DNA of 64,000 nucleotides from Pseudomonadota bacterium. Lineage in GTDB: Bacteria > Pseudomonadota > Gammaproteobacteria > Burkholderiales > Burkholderiaceae_E. Where the stretch lies: contig CAUJHG010000064.1 in NCBI GenBank assembly GCA_963204785.1, positions 80,023-144,022 on the forward strand. The letters run 5' to 3'. How positions within the stretch are numbered: the stretch's first letter is position 1; each line of letters starts with the position of its first letter. Shown here in pieces: positions 1-9,705 of the stretch. The translations under genes and the position numbers were made by a program. Below the pieces are notes generated by a model that saw only the letters and a list, made by a program, of their open reading frames with translations, ran no database searches and had not been told where the DNA came from.

Positions 1-734
1 GCCCCCGCGAGCACGAGCAGCGTCGTCTCGCGCAGCGCGAGTTCGCGCTTCGGGCGTGGCGCCGGCAGCGAGCCGGTTCGTCCCTCGGCGAGCGCGATGC
101 AATCGTCGGCGACCGGGCACGCGTTGCAGCGCGGCCGTCCGCGGGTGCACACGGCCGCACCCAGATCCATCAGTCCCTGGGTATAGGCCTCCAGATCGCC
201 GTCTGCGGGAAGCTCGCGTGCGGCGATCTCCCAGAGCTGACGCTCGACCTCGGGCAAACCGGGGAAGCCGTCGATGCCCCGGTGGCGGCAGAGCACACGC
301 CTGACGTTGCCGTCGAGAATCGCTGCCCGCTCGCCGAAGGCGAACACCGCGATCGCTGCCGCAGTCGAGCGTCCGATTCCAGGCAGCGCGGCGAGTTCCG
401 CCGCGCTTTCGGGCAGGCGCCCGTGCGCGGCCAGTTCGCGGGCGGCTGCGTGCAGATTGCGCGCGCGCCCGTAGTAGCCCAGCCCGCTCCAGGCCTGCAG
501 CACCTCGTCCAGTTCGGCCCTTGCCAGCGCCTGCAGGTCCGGGAAGCGCTCGAGGAAGCGCAGGTAGTAGGGGATCACTGCCGCGACCTGCGTCTGCTGC
601 AGCATGATCTCCGAGATCCAGCGACGATACGGGTCGCGCGAGCCCTGCCAGGGGAGATCGTGGCGGCCGTGGACGCGCTGCCAGGCGGCGATGCGGGCCG
701 CGAAGGCCCCTGGTTCAGGCGGCAATCGCGTCAC
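1..734 (-). CDS. mutY: A/G-specific adenine glycosylase MutY (3' part cut by window edge)
   Basis: Removes adenine mispaired with 8-oxoguanine in base excision repair. The visible ~244 residues hold the helix-hairpin-helix GPD fold: EIMLQQTQV near residue 38, the hairpin LPGIGRSTAAAI, and the catalytic-Asp region ILDGNVRRVL. The four-cysteine 4Fe-4S loop follows (C-x6-C-x2-C-x5-C, around CNACPVADDC). The C-terminal 8-oxoG recognition domain lies beyond position 1. The start is probably GTG at 734, overlapping the end of the upstream GTPase gene by 20 nt; a TTG at 725 is an alternative. The overlap suggests translational coupling with that gene. mutM, which acts in the same GO repair pathway, lies just upstream on the same strand. 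Confidence 0.93.
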   Translation of the reverse strand, partial: MTRLPPEPGAFAARIAAWQRVHGRHDLPWQGSRDPYRRWISEIMLQQTQVAAVIPYYLRFLERFPDLQALARAELDEVLQAWSGLGYYGRARNLHAAARELAAHGRLPESAAELAALPGIGRSTAAAIAVFAFGERAAILDGNVRRVLCRHRGIDGFPGLPEVERQLWEIAARELPADGDLEAYTQGLMDLGAAVCTRGRPRCNACPVADDCIALAEGRTGSLPAPRPKRELALRETTLLVLAG

Positions 735-2679
735 GCACCGGTGCGCCTGCGGCTGGCGCCAGAGCCGCATCGAGCAATGCGCGCACCACTGCGGCACGTC
801 CGGTGTCGATCTCGATCTGCTGCTCGGTGCGCGTGCGCAGGAACTCGATTTCCGCGATCCGCTCGTCCAGGCTCTCGCTCGCCTCGCGCACCCGCTCCAC
901 GGATTCGATCCGGCGGCGCAGCTGCTGCTGGTGCTCGCGCACCTGTCCCTCGATCGGGACGATCACCGCGCGCAGCCAGCCGTCCACGTCGCGGTTGGCA
1001 AGGTCGTAGACCTCCTTTACCCGCGCGGCGACCGATTCGAAGAAGCGGCGCATCAGCGCCCACTTCTCGGTGGTCACCAGCGTGAGCGCACCGAACTGGC
1101 GGCGGTGCAGCGCCTCGATGCGGTCGAGCTCATCGGTGTAGCGCCGCATCGTGAAGGGCATCGGCACCCCCAGCGCGAGCCCGTGCTCGGCGTTGAAGCT
1201 GCGGTACATCGCGTTCATCAGGGTGCTGACCTCCTCGACCACCCGCGCGGCGGCTTCGAAGTCGGCGCGCACTCCGGCGAGCAGGCTGGCCATCCCCTCG
1301 CGCAGGCCGGCCGAGAAGTTGCTCGAGCGCATCAGCTCGCGCGCGCCGCGCACGTGACGGCGCAGGGACTCGACCGAGATCCCGTCGTAGATCGACCCGG
1401 AATGCCGCGCGAACACGGTGCGCAGCGCCTGGAGCTGGCGCAGGCTGCGCTCGAACTCCTCGCGCTCGCCGCGGATGCGTGCGGCCATGTGCTCGACCAC
1501 CGAACGGTTCTTGCCCCGCAGCCCGTTCAACTCGAAGAGCTGCTCGACCAGGTTGCGACGGCGGGCCGCCAGCGTCGACGAGACCACTGCACAGACCTCG
1601 TCGAAGTCGCGTCCGATGCGCTCGCGCACCAGCGCCTGGCGCTGCGGCACCAGCTCGTGCGCGAGTGCGCGCTCGAGCCCGGGCAGGCGGCTGCGCCGCA
1701 GCAGCTGCGGGTCGCGCTGGATCTTCGCCACCAGTCCCTTCTGGGCCGAGACCGGAAAGACGCTCGATTCCGGCAGGCCGAGGATGGCGGCCGCCGAGCC
1801 GGCCTGCGCCGCGATCTCCGCGTCGACCTCGGCCTCGTCGCGCAGCCCGTCCCAGAGCCCGTCGATCTTGTTGAGCACGACGTATCGACCGCGCCGATGC
1901 GCCGGCTCGACATGGTCGCGCCAGACGGCGACGTCGGAGCGCGTGACCCCGGCATCGGCAGCGAGCACGAAGAGCACCGCGTCGGCTCCCGGGATCAGGT
2001 TCAGCGTGAGCTCCGGCTCGTTGCCGATCGCGTTGAGTCCTGGCGTGTCGATGACCACGAGCCCCATCTCGAGCAAGGGGTCCGGGATGTTGACGATCGC
2101 GTGGCGCCAGCGCGGGATCTCGACGAGCCCCTCGGCATCCGGCTGCACCGGCGAGTCCTCGTCGTCGGGCCGATGAAGGCCAAGCGCCGCAGCCTGCTCG
2201 GCAGGGACGCGCCGGGTGTCGCGCACGCTCGCGAAGGCCGTGACGACGCTGTCGGCGTCGTCGGGCCGCAGCGGGATCTCGTGCCAGTCGTCGCTGCGCG
2301 CGCGCAGTTCCGCCAGCGAAGTCTCGCGCAGCCGGCTCTCGATCGGCAGCAGCCGGATCGACGGCGGACGCGCCGGATCGTGCAGCAGCTCGGTCGGACA
2401 CATCGTGGTGCGGCCGGCCGACGACGGCAGCACGCGCTGGCCGTAGCCGGCGAAGAAGATCGCGTTGATCAGCTCCGACTTGCCGCGCGAGAACTCCGCG
2501 ACGAAGGCGATCGAGATCCGGTCGTCGCGCAGGCGCTCGACCAGCCCCTCGAGCCTCGATTCCAGCGCAGCGTCGGACAGGCCGGCCTCGTCCAGCCAGC
2601 GACGATAGCGCCGCACCGCGGCTGCGAGCTCGCCGCGCCACGCGCCGTATTCGGCAATGCGTTCCCCGAAGTCGCCCAT
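715..2679 (-). CDS. bacterial dynamin-like GTPase
   Basis: Large GTPase of the dynamin superfamily, 654 aa; such proteins bind and remodel membranes. Visible GTPase motifs are a P-loop variant EFSRGKSE (about residues 62-69), switch I TTMCPTE (91-97), G3 DTPG (211-214) and G4 NKID (270-273). The C-terminal half is long, charged and predicted helical, as expected for the stalk. The start ATG at 2679 (MGDFGERIAEYG) is preferred because the upstream in-frame extension is proline/arginine-rich and looks non-coding. The gene sits between mutM and mutY and overlaps mutY by 20 nt. Its cellular role here is unknown. Confidence 0.85.
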   Translation of the reverse strand: MGDFGERIAEYGAWRGELAAAVRRYRRWLDEAGLSDAALESRLEGLVERLRDDRISIAFVAEFSRGKSELINAIFFAGYGQRVLPSSAGRTTMCPTELLHDPARPPSIRLLPIESRLRETSLAELRARSDDWHEIPLRPDDADSVVTAFASVRDTRRVPAEQAAALGLHRPDDEDSPVQPDAEGLVEIPRWRHAIVNIPDPLLEMGLVVIDTPGLNAIGNEPELTLNLIPGADAVLFVLAADAGVTRSDVAVWRDHVEPAHRRGRYVVLNKIDGLWDGLRDEAEVDAEIAAQAGSAAAILGLPESSVFPVSAQKGLVAKIQRDPQLLRRSRLPGLERALAHELVPQRQALVRERIGRDFDEVCAVVSSTLAARRRNLVEQLFELNGLRGKNRSVVEHMAARIRGEREEFERSLRQLQALRTVFARHSGSIYDGISVESLRRHVRGARELMRSSNFSAGLREGMASLLAGVRADFEAAARVVEEVSTLMNAMYRSFNAEHGLALGVPMPFTMRRYTDELDRIEALHRRQFGALTLVTTEKWALMRRFFESVAARVKEVYDLANRDVDGWLRAVIVPIEGQVREHQQQLRRRIESVERVREASESLDERIAEIEFLRTRTEQQIEIDTGRAAVVRALLDAALAPAAGAPVRDAIAA

Positions 2680-2815
2680 GCCCACCGGACCCAGCCCCCT
2701 GTCGTGCCAAAGGCCGGGGCAATCTAGCACAGGGGACGGGGCGCTCCGGGCGCAACCCCGCCGCACGGCGCCCCGTCCGGGCCGGGCGGTCAGCGCCGGC
2801 AGTCCGACGGCGCGC

Positions 2816-3637
2816 TCAGTGCTGGCAGCGCGGGCACCAGTAGGTGGCGCGCTGCTGCTGCATCCTGCTGCGGATCGGGGTGCCGCAGTTGCGGCAGGGC
2901 TGGCCGGCTCGCCCGTAGACCAGACACTCGAGCTGGAAGTGCCCGCACTCGCCGCCGGTGCCGACGAAGTCGCGCAGGCTGCTGCCGCCGCGCTCGATCG
3001 CCTGCGTCAGCGTCGCACGGATCGCTGCCGCGAGCCGCTCGCACCGGGCCCTGGAGATCCGCCCGGCAGGCGTGCCCGGGAGGATCCCCGCGCGAAACAG
3101 GCTCTCGGACGCATAGATGTTGCCCACGCCGACCACCACTGTGCCTGCCAGCAGCAGCAGCTTGATCGCGACGCGCCTGCCGCGCAGGGCGCGATGCAGC
3201 AGCGCGCCGTCGAAGGCGTCGGAGAGCGGCTCGACGCCGAGTCCGGCCAGCAGCGGGTGGGCCCAGGGAGCCCCTGCCTGCGCCGGGTGCCACAGCAGCG
3301 CTCCGAAGCGCCGCGGGTCGCGCAGACGCAGCACCCCGTGCTCGAAGACCAGGTCGACGTGGTCGTGGCGCTGCGGCGGCTCGGGCTGGCGCAGGAAGCG
3401 CAGGGTTCCCGACATCCCCAGGTGGACGATCAGCCAGCCGCGGTCGAGCCGCAGCAGCAGGTACTTGCCGCGTCGCAGCACCTCCTGCACCCTGGCCCCG
3501 CGCAGGCAGGCATCCAGCGCCGGCGGCAGCGGCCAGCGCAGCGCCGGAACGCGCGCCTCGGCGCTGCGGATCGTCCGGCCGGTCAGGCTCGACTGCAGCC
3601 CGCGACGCACCACTTCGACTTCAGGGAGTTCCGGCAT
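2816..3637 (-). CDS. mutM: formamidopyrimidine-DNA glycosylase
   Basis: Bifunctional glycosylase/AP lyase that excises 8-oxoguanine and ring-opened purines. It is 273 aa, the normal length for the family. The mature N terminus PELPEVE supplies the catalytic proline and Glu; the conserved lysine is in RRGKYLLL (about K58). The H2TH region contains [10 protein letters not shown], and the C-terminal zinc finger is C-x2-C...C-x2-C (CRNC near the end and the final CPRC). The start at 3637 is fixed by the conserved MPEL. It is divergent from the TPR lipoprotein gene, with 65 nt between the two starts. Confidence 0.97.
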   Translation of the reverse strand: MPELPEVEVVRRGLQSSLTGRTIRSAEARVPALRWPLPPALDACLRGARVQEVLRRGKYLLLRLDRGWLIVHLGMSGTLRFLRQPEPPQRHDHVDLVFEHGVLRLRDPRRFGALLWHPAQAGAPWAHPLLAGLGVEPLSDAFDGALLHRALRGRRVAIKLLLLAGTVVVGVGNIYASESLFRAGILPGTPAGRISRARCERLAAAIRATLTQAIERGGSSLRDFVGTGGECGHFQLECLVYGRAGQPCRNCGTPIRSRMQQQRATYWCPRCQH

Positions 3638-3702
3638 TTCAGTGGCTTGCGCAGCGGGAAGGCTTCCTTGCGGGCCAGTGTAATTGAACCTAAGATCCGC
3701 CG

Positions 3703-5661
3703 ATGAAGACAGCCCTCCAGGCCGCGCTGCGCACTCCCGGCAGTGCCAGTGGCAGTCGCGTGCCCGCGCGTGCGCCGCACGCCCCGAACCGATCCTCCCG
3801 ATCGGCACTGCGCTGCAGCATCTCCGTGCTCTGCGTGCTCGCGCTGAGCGGCTGCGCTGCACTGCTGCCCGGCGGCGGCGCCTCGCAGCCGACGGCGACC
3901 ACACCGCAGGGCGGCTCCGCGCCCGCCGCAGCCCCGGCAGGCCCCGGGTCCGCCGAAGGCCGGCCGGCGACGCGGGCTGCACCGCCGACACGCAGCGTCG
4001 CTGCCGCGCACGCCGCCCCCGCCGAGGACCCCGCCACCATCCCGCGGGTCGACCTGACTTCGCAGATCCTCTTCCAGCTGCTCGCCTCCGAAGTCGCCGC
4101 CCAGCGCGGCGAGGTCGGCGGGGCGACCGCCACCTACCTGTCGCTCGCGCGCCAGACGCGCGATCCGCGGCTCGCGCGGCGCGCAACCGAGCTGGCGCTG
4201 GCCGAGCGCTCGCTCGAACGGGCGCTGCAGTCGGCGCAGCTGTGGCGAGAGCTCGCTCCGCAGTCGCCGCTGGCCGCCCAGACCCTCGAAGCCCTCTGGC
4301 TGACCACTGGCCGGCTCGAACCGGCAGAGCCGCTGCTCGCGCAGCGACTGGCGCGGGCACGCGCGAGCGGCCAGCTCGCCCAGGCCTACCCGGAGCTGCT
4401 GCGCCTGCTGATGCGGGCCCCGGATCGCAGCGCCGTGCTGGCCCTGTTCGACCGCCTGGCCGCTGCCGACCAGGACCTCCCCGAAGCGCGCCTGACCGCC
4501 GCCGCGCTTGCCGAGCGCGCCTCCGACGAGGAACGTGCGGCACGCGAGGCCGCCGCCGCGCTGGCGCTGCGGCCGGACGACCCGGAAACCGCGGTCGCCG
4601 CGGCCCGCTTCGCACAGCGCGCCTCGGGAGGCGTGCCCGCCGCCGCGGCGCTGCTCGACGACTTCCTGCGCCGGCGGCCCGATGCGCTCGAGGCCCGCTA
4701 CGCCTATGCGCGCCTGCTGGCCGCACAGGGGCGCAACGCCGACGCGCGCGCGCAGATGGAACTCGCCCTGAAGCAGGAGCCGAAAAGCCCGGCGATCCTG
4801 TTCGCGCTGGCCCAGCTCGCCTACCAGACCCGACAGCCCGATGCCGCCGAAGACTACCTGCGCCGCTACCTCGCGCTTCCCGACGGGGTGCCGCGCGACC
4901 GCAATCCCGCCTGGGTCTTCCTGGCCCAGATCGAGGAGGACCGCGACCGCAACGCAAAGGCGATCGACTGGCTCGCGAAGGTCACGCCCGGCGAGCAGTA
5001 CCTGCCCGCACGGATGCGCCGCGCACTGCTGACCGCCCGCCTCGGGCGTCTGGACGAGGCGCGCGAGCTGCTGCACACGACCAGCGCCACCAGCGCACGC
5101 GAGCGCGCGCAACTGGTCTCCGCCGAGGCCCAGCTGCTGCGCGAGGCGGGCCGCCACGCCGACGCCTTCGAGGTCATCGACCAGGCACTGCAGGCGAATC
5201 CCGACAATGCCGACCTGCTCTACGACCACGCGATGGCCGCCGAGCGGATCGACCGGATCGACCAGACCGAAAGGAGCCTGCGCCGGCTGATCGAGCTGCG
5301 TCCCGACAACGCCCACGCGTACAACGCGCTCGGCTACACCTTCGCGGACCGCAACCTGCGACTGGACGAAGCCAAGGCGTTGATCGACAAGGCGCTGCAG
5401 CTCGCGCCGGACGATCCGCACATCATCGACAGCCTGGGCTGGGTGCTCTACCGGCTCGGCCGGCTCGACGAGGCGCTCGCACAACTGCAGCGCGCCTGGG
5501 AAATCCGCCCGGAGGCCGAGATCGGGGTGCACCTGGGCGAGGTGCTGTGGCGGCTGGGCCGTGCCGACGACGCGCGCAGGATCTGGCTCGAGGCGCGCAA
5601 GCTCGAACCTGCCAGCGAGACGCTGCGCAAGACGCTGGTCCGGCTCGATGTGGCGCTCTGA
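3703..5661 (+). CDS. tetratricopeptide-repeat lipoprotein
   Basis: 652-aa secreted protein. The N terminus has an arginine-rich n-region, a hydrophobic stretch and a lipobox (LALSGC, about residues 46-51), so it is predicted to be a lipoprotein. A low-complexity Ala/Pro/Gly linker follows, then many helical TPR units up to the C terminus; the last ones (around [15 protein letters not shown] and [15 protein letters not shown]) are clear. In Betaproteobacteria this TPR gene commonly precedes lolB, which fits the 14-nt overlap with lolB here. A role in envelope assembly is inferred from context only. Confidence 0.85.
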   Translation: MKTALQAALRTPGSASGSRVPARAPHAPNRSSRSALRCSISVLCVLALSGCAALLPGGGASQPTATTPQGGSAPAAAPAGPGSAEGRPATRAAPPTRSVAAAHAAPAEDPATIPRVDLTSQILFQLLASEVAAQRGEVGGATATYLSLARQTRDPRLARRATELALAERSLERALQSAQLWRELAPQSPLAAQTLEALWLTTGRLEPAEPLLAQRLARARASGQLAQAYPELLRLLMRAPDRSAVLALFDRLAAADQDLPEARLTAAALAERASDEERAAREAAAALALRPDDPETAVAAARFAQRASGGVPAAAALLDDFLRRRPDALEARYAYARLLAAQGRNADARAQMELALKQEPKSPAILFALAQLAYQTRQPDAAEDYLRRYLALPDGVPRDRNPAWVFLAQIEEDRDRNAKAIDWLAKVTPGEQYLPARMRRALLTARLGRLDEARELLHTTSATSARERAQLVSAEAQLLREAGRHADAFEVIDQALQANPDNADLLYDHAMAAERIDRIDQTERSLRRLIELRPDNAHAYNALGYTFADRNLRLDEAKALIDKALQLAPDDPHIIDSLGWVLYRLGRLDEALAQLQRAWEIRPEAEIGVHLGEVLWRLGRADDARRIWLEARKLEPASETLRKTLVRLDVAL

Positions 5662-6268
5662 TCTTCCCGACACACCAGCTCCCGCCCGCAGGTCGCGTCT
5701 CGTGGACGCGGCACGGGCGGCCAGCCTGTGCGCCGGCACGCTGCTCGCGGCCGGCTGCGCCACTCCGACTCTGCCCGGTCCTGCAGCCTCGGGCAGCGAC
5801 AGCTGGACAGGCCGCTTCGCCGTCACCTGGGTTGCGGCCGACGAGCCAGCGCGCCAGGAGCGTGCGAGCGGCCGCTTCGCGCTGCGCGAGGCCGCCGGAC
5901 GCACCGAGCTCGAGGTGTTCTCGCCCTTCGGACAGACGATCGCTCGCGCACTCTCCGACCCCGGAAGCGCCTCGCTCGAGACCTCCGACGGTCGCCGCTT
6001 CGAGGCCGGCGACGCCGAGGCGCTGACCGAATCGGTGCTCGGCTGGCGAGCCCCGGTGCAGTTGCTGCCGGGCTGGCTGCGCGGCGAGCTCCCCGACCTG
6101 TCGGTGAGCTCGGGCTGGCGGGTCAGGGTCGATGCGCGCGAAGGCCGCCGGCCGCAACGGATGACGATCTCCTGGCCCGCCGGGGCGGTCGGCGTCCCGC
6201 AGCAGGTGACGATCCGGCTGGCGCTGGACCCCGACGAGAGCGGCGCGCGCGAGGCGGGCACCCGATGA
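5648..6268 (+). CDS. lolB: outer membrane lipoprotein receptor LolB
   Basis: Accepts lipoproteins from LolA and inserts them into the outer membrane. 206 aa, with a signal peptide and lipobox LLAAGC (about residues 29-34). After the acyl-cysteine come the family features SWTGRFAVTW, the beta-rich FSPFGQTIARAL and LPGWLRGELPD. The start ATG at 5648 overlaps the end of the TPR gene. The stop overlaps the ispE start (ATGA), so the three genes appear translationally coupled. The lolB-ispE pair is typical of beta- and gammaproteobacteria. Confidence 0.9.
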   Translation: MWRSDLPDTPAPARRSRLVDAARAASLCAGTLLAAGCATPTLPGPAASGSDSWTGRFAVTWVAADEPARQERASGRFALREAAGRTELEVFSPFGQTIARALSDPGSASLETSDGRRFEAGDAEALTESVLGWRAPVQLLPGWLRGELPDLSVSSGWRVRVDAREGRRPQRMTISWPAGAVGVPQQVTIRLALDPDESGAREAGTR

Positions 6269-7188
6269 TCGCGGAGTTGCGGGACTGCCCGGCCCCCGCG
6301 AAGCTGAACCTCTTCCTGCACGTGACCGGTCGGCGGGCCGACGGCTACCATCTGCTCGAGACGGTGTTCGAACTGATCGACCTGGCCGACACACTGCACT
6401 TCCGCCTGCTCGAAGACGGAAGCATCCGCTTGCGCACCCCGCTTCCGGGCGTGCCCGAGGAGACCGACCTCACGGTGCGCGCCGCGCGCCTGCTCGCGGC
6501 GGAATCCGGCTGCCGGCTGGGCGTGGAGATCACGCTCGACAAGCGCATCCCGATGGGCGGCGGGCTGGGCGGCGGAAGCTCCGACGCGGCGACCACCCTG
6601 CTCGCGCTCAACCGCCTCTGGGGACTGGACTGGTCGCCCGCGCGGCTGGAGGCGCTGGCGCTGCGCCTGGGCGCCGACGTGCCGGTGTTCGTGCGCGGCC
6701 GTCCCGCGTACGCGACCGGAATCGGCGAGCGCCTGCGCCCGCTGGCGCTGCCGAAGCGCTGGTACGTCGTGCTCGCGCCGCAGGTCTGCGTGCCCACTGC
6801 TGCCGTGTTTTCGGCGCCCGAATTGACAAGAGACACGAAACCGCTGAAAATCCACGGTCTTTCGCGGGGCGATTCGGTGTTTCGCGGAAGGAACGACCTG
6901 CAGAGCGTCGTCGTGGCGCGGCAACCCGAGGTTGCCGCAGCGCTCGAAGCCCTGCGACAGGCCGCCAGCGAGGCCGGGGTACCGGCGCAGCTGGCCCGGA
7001 TGACCGGCTCTGGCGCCTGCGTGTTCCTCCCGCTGCGCACTGCCTCCGAGGCGAACGCGGTGAAGGAGCGGCTCGAGGGTCGCACCGATGCCGTCGTCAC
7101 CGTCGCCGGATCGCTGGCCAGGCATCCGCTTCGCGAGAGGGTCTTCGGGCATGCGGCAGTCCAGCGCAGCGCTTCGCAGGCCGGATGA
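6265..7188 (+). CDS. ispE: 4-diphosphocytidyl-2-C-methyl-D-erythritol kinase
   Basis: GHMP kinase that phosphorylates CDP-ME at the 2-hydroxyl in the MEP isoprenoid pathway. 307 aa. PAPAKLNLFLHVTGRRADGYH at the N terminus, the glycine-rich ATP loop PMGGGLGGGSSDAATTLL (about residues 93-110) and the C-terminal MTGSGACVF are diagnostic. The start ATG overlaps the lolB stop. A short AT-richer patch near 6820-6890 lies inside the gene but the frame stays open. A tRNA-Gln gene follows 5 nt after the stop. Confidence 0.97.
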   Translation: MIAELRDCPAPAKLNLFLHVTGRRADGYHLLETVFELIDLADTLHFRLLEDGSIRLRTPLPGVPEETDLTVRAARLLAAESGCRLGVEITLDKRIPMGGGLGGGSSDAATTLLALNRLWGLDWSPARLEALALRLGADVPVFVRGRPAYATGIGERLRPLALPKRWYVVLAPQVCVPTAAVFSAPELTRDTKPLKIHGLSRGDSVFRGRNDLQSVVVARQPEVAAALEALRQAASEAGVPAQLARMTGSGACVFLPLRTASEANAVKERLEGRTDAVVTVAGSLARHPLRERVFGHAAVQRSASQAG

Positions 7189-7193
7189 ACAGA

Positions 7194-7270
7194 TGGGGAG
7201 TCGCCAAGTTGGTTAAGGCACCGGATTTTGATTCCGGCATTCGAGGGTTCGAATCCTTCCTCCCCAGCCA
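7194..7270 (+). tRNA. tRNA-Gln (anticodon TTG)
   Basis: 77 nt with the CCA end encoded. The acceptor arm pairs TGGGGAG with CTCCCCA. The D-loop contains the GTTGGTTAAGGC core, the anticodon stem is CCGGA/TCCGG with loop TTTTGAT (anticodon TTG), and the T-arm contains GGTTCGAATCC. It lies between ispE and prs, its usual place in Betaproteobacteria, and was probably co-transcribed with one or both. Confidence 0.97.
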
Positions 7271-7338
7271 ACCCCTTCAGCCCGCGCAGCCCCGCGCCGC
7301 GGGCTGATGTTCGCCATTCCTCGCACCCGGATCCGATC

Positions 7339-8322
7339 ATGCAGCTGGCGCAGCCACGCAACGCGGATGTCTTGTCTCCCGAAGGGCTGATGATCTTCAC
7401 CGGCAACGCGAACCCGAAGCTCGCCGCCGACGTCGTCTCCCACCTGCAGATCCCCCTTGGCAAGGCCACCGTCGGCCGCTTCTCCGACGGCGAGGTGATG
7501 GTCGAGCTGCTCGAGAACGTCCGCGGCAAGGACGTCTACGTGCTGCAGTCCACCTGCGCGCCCACCAACGATCACCTGATGGAAGTGATGATCATGGTCG
7601 ACGCGCTCAAGCGCGCCTCGGCCGGGCGCATCACTGCAGCGCTGCCCTACTTCGGCTATGCGCGCCAGGACCGTCGGGTGCGCTCGATGCGCGTCGCGAT
7701 CAGCGCGAAGGTGGTCGCCAACATGCTGCAGATCGCCGGCGTCGACCGGGTGCTGACCATGGACCTGCACGCCGACCAGATCCAGGGCTTCTTCGACATC
7801 CCGGTCGACAACATCTACGCGGCCCCGATCCTGCTGGCCGACGTGCACAAGCAGCAGATCGACAACGTGGTGGTGGTGTCCCCGGACGTGGGCGGCGTGG
7901 TGCGCGCCCGCGCGCTGGCCAAGCGCCTGGACTGCGACCTGGCGATCATCGACAAGCGCCGGCCCAAGGCCAATGTCGCCGAGGTGATGAACATCATCGG
8001 CGACGTCGCCGACCGCACCTGCGTGATCATGGACGACATGGTCGACACCGCGAACACGCTGGTGAAGGCAGCGGTGGCGCTCAAGGAACGCGGCGCGCAG
8101 CGCGTGCTGGCCTACTGCACGCACCCGGTGCTCTCGGGCGGAGCGGTCGACCGGATCGTCGGCTCCGCGCTCGACGAGCTCGTGGTCACCGACACCATCC
8201 CGCTGCCGAAGGACGCACGGGCCACCTCGAAGATCCGCGTGATCAGCTGCGCACAGCTGCTGGCCGAGACCATCCTGCGCATCAACCGCGCCGACTCGGT
8301 CTCGTCGCTGTTCGTCGACTGA
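7339..8322 (+). CDS. prs: ribose-phosphate pyrophosphokinase
   Basis: Makes PRPP from ribose 5-phosphate and ATP for nucleotide, His, Trp and NAD synthesis. 327 aa. Visible features are [13 protein letters not shown] near the start, [10 protein letters not shown], the metal/ATP site [12 protein letters not shown], and the PRPP-binding loop [13 protein letters not shown]. The start ATG at 7339 follows the tRNA; a second ATG (MIFTGN) lies 16 codons downstream, but family members carry a similar short leader. No downstream terminator is evident before rplY. Confidence 0.97.
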   Translation: MQLAQPRNADVLSPEGLMIFTGNANPKLAADVVSHLQIPLGKATVGRFSDGEVMVELLENVRGKDVYVLQSTCAPTNDHLMEVMIMVDALKRASAGRITAALPYFGYARQDRRVRSMRVAISAKVVANMLQIAGVDRVLTMDLHADQIQGFFDIPVDNIYAAPILLADVHKQQIDNVVVVSPDVGGVVRARALAKRLDCDLAIIDKRRPKANVAEVMNIIGDVADRTCVIMDDMVDTANTLVKAAVALKERGAQRVLAYCTHPVLSGGAVDRIVGSALDELVVTDTIPLPKDARATSKIRVISCAQLLAETILRINRADSVSSLFVD

Positions 8323-8419
8323 CCCGACCCCTTTCACTGCCCGGGCCGCGCTGCGGCTGCGGGCGCACGCAACGCCCCGCGCTCTGGTCGCGGACACGGG
8401 GCAACACCAGGAGTGAACG

Positions 8420-9016
8420 ATGACAGTCGTCGCCAACACAAGGAACGCGCAAGGTACGGGTGCGAGCCGCCGTCTGCGCAGGGCCGGCAAGGTGCCGGGG
8501 ATCGTCTACGGCGGCAGCGCCACCCCGACCGCGATCGAGCTCGACCACAACGACCTGTTCCACGCGCTGCGCGTCGAGAGCTTCCACTCGTCGATCCTCG
8601 ACATGGAACTCGACGGCAAGCCCGAGCAGGTGCTGCTGCGCGCCGTGCAGTGGCATCCGTACAAGCAGCAGGTGCTGCACATCGACTTCCAGCGGGTCGA
8701 CGCGAACCAGAAGCTCACCGTGAAGGTGCCGCTGCACTTCGTCAACCAGGACGTGTCGCCGGCAGTCAAGCTCTCGGGCGCGATCATCGGTCACGTGCTC
8801 ACCGAGATCGAGATCTCCTGCCTGCCGGGCAAGCTGCCCGAGTTCATCACGGTCGACCTGGCCGGGCTCGAGGTCGGCAAGACCGTCCACGTGCGCGACA
8901 TCCCGATGCCCGAGGGCGTCACCGCGGTGCTGCGCGAGGGCGAGAACCCGGCGGTCATCAGCATCACCGTGCCTGCGGGCGGCGAGGAAGCCGCCACCGA
9001 GGAAGGCAAGAAGTAA
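8420..9016 (+). CDS. rplY: 50S ribosomal protein L25 (CTC form)
   Basis: Binds 5S rRNA in the large subunit. 198 aa, the long CTC-type form: an N-terminal L25 domain ([38 protein letters not shown]) and a C-terminal TL5-like beta domain ending in an acidic/Ala tail ([12 protein letters not shown]). An AGGAG Shine-Dalgarno stands just before the ATG. It lies between prs and pth, a conserved order. A strong hairpin follows the stop. Confidence 0.96.
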   Translation: MTVVANTRNAQGTGASRRLRRAGKVPGIVYGGSATPTAIELDHNDLFHALRVESFHSSILDMELDGKPEQVLLRAVQWHPYKQQVLHIDFQRVDANQKLTVKVPLHFVNQDVSPAVKLSGAIIGHVLTEIEISCLPGKLPEFITVDLAGLEVGKTVHVRDIPMPEGVTAVLREGENPAVISITVPAGGEEAATEEGKK

Positions 9017-9039
9017 GGCAGCGCAGGCTGCTGCGCAGC

Positions 9040-9069
9040 GAGGCCCGGGCCGGTCCCGGGCCTCGTCGT
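9040..9069 (+). terminator. hairpin after rplY, probable terminator or attenuator
   Basis: A 10-bp perfect stem GAGGCCCGGG / CCCGGGCCTC with a 5-nt loop, followed by GTCGTTT. The T-run is short, so termination may be partial; pth follows in the same direction. Confidence 0.6.
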
Positions 9070-9103
9070 TTCCGCGGCGCGCCAGCACCCCACCCGGATC
9101 GAG

Positions 9104-9703
9104 ATGAGCGGCATCCGACTGATCATCGGGCTGGGCAACCCCGGCCCCGAGCACGAACACGACCGGCACAACGCCGGCTTCTGGTTCGTCGACGCGATCG
9201 CGCGCGCCTACCGCGGCGCCCTGGTGCGCGAAGCGAAGTTCTTCGGCGCGGTCGCCAGAGTGCAGATCGAGGGCGAGCAGGTGCGGCTGCTGCAGCCACA
9301 CACCTACATGAATCGCTCGGGCCAGGCGGCCGCGGCGCTGGCGGGCTTCTACCGGATCGCTCCGGACCAGATCCTGGTCGCGCACGACGAGCTCGACCTG
9401 CTGCCCGGCCAGGCCAGGCTCAAGAAGGGCGGCGGCAGCGCCGGCCACAACGGCCTGAAGGACCTCACGGCGAGGCTCGGCGGCCCCGACTACTGGCGGC
9501 TGCGCCTGGGGATCGGGCACCCGCGCACCCTGCAGCTGAATCAGCAGGTGGTCGACTTCGTCCTCCACCGGCCGAGCCGTGAGCATCGGGAGGCGATCGA
9601 CCGGGAGATCGAGCGCGCGGTCCAGGTGCTGGGCGACTGCGTCGCCGACCGGATGCCCAGCGCGATGCAGCGTCTGCACACGCAGGATCGGCAAGCGGAC
9701 TGA
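9104..9703 (+). CDS. pth: peptidyl-tRNA hydrolase
   Basis: Recycles peptidyl-tRNAs by cleaving the ester bond. 199 aa. The family core is clear: [21 protein letters not shown] with the catalytic histidine in [27 protein letters not shown], and [13 protein letters not shown]. The length matches the family. It follows rplY as in most Betaproteobacteria; ychF, its usual next neighbour, lies about 3.8 kb downstream, with three other genes in between. Confidence 0.96.
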   Translation: MSGIRLIIGLGNPGPEHEHDRHNAGFWFVDAIARAYRGALVREAKFFGAVARVQIEGEQVRLLQPHTYMNRSGQAAAALAGFYRIAPDQILVAHDELDLLPGQARLKKGGGSAGHNGLKDLTARLGGPDYWRLRLGIGHPRTLQLNQQVVDFVLHRPSREHREAIDREIERAVQVLGDCVADRMPSAMQRLHTQDRQAD

Positions 9704-9705
9704 GC

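Noticed and set aside
604..2727. 707-codon open frame on the plus strand
   Set aside because: Antisense shadow of the dynamin-like GTPase; composition is typical of GC-rich antisense frames and no family is recognisable.
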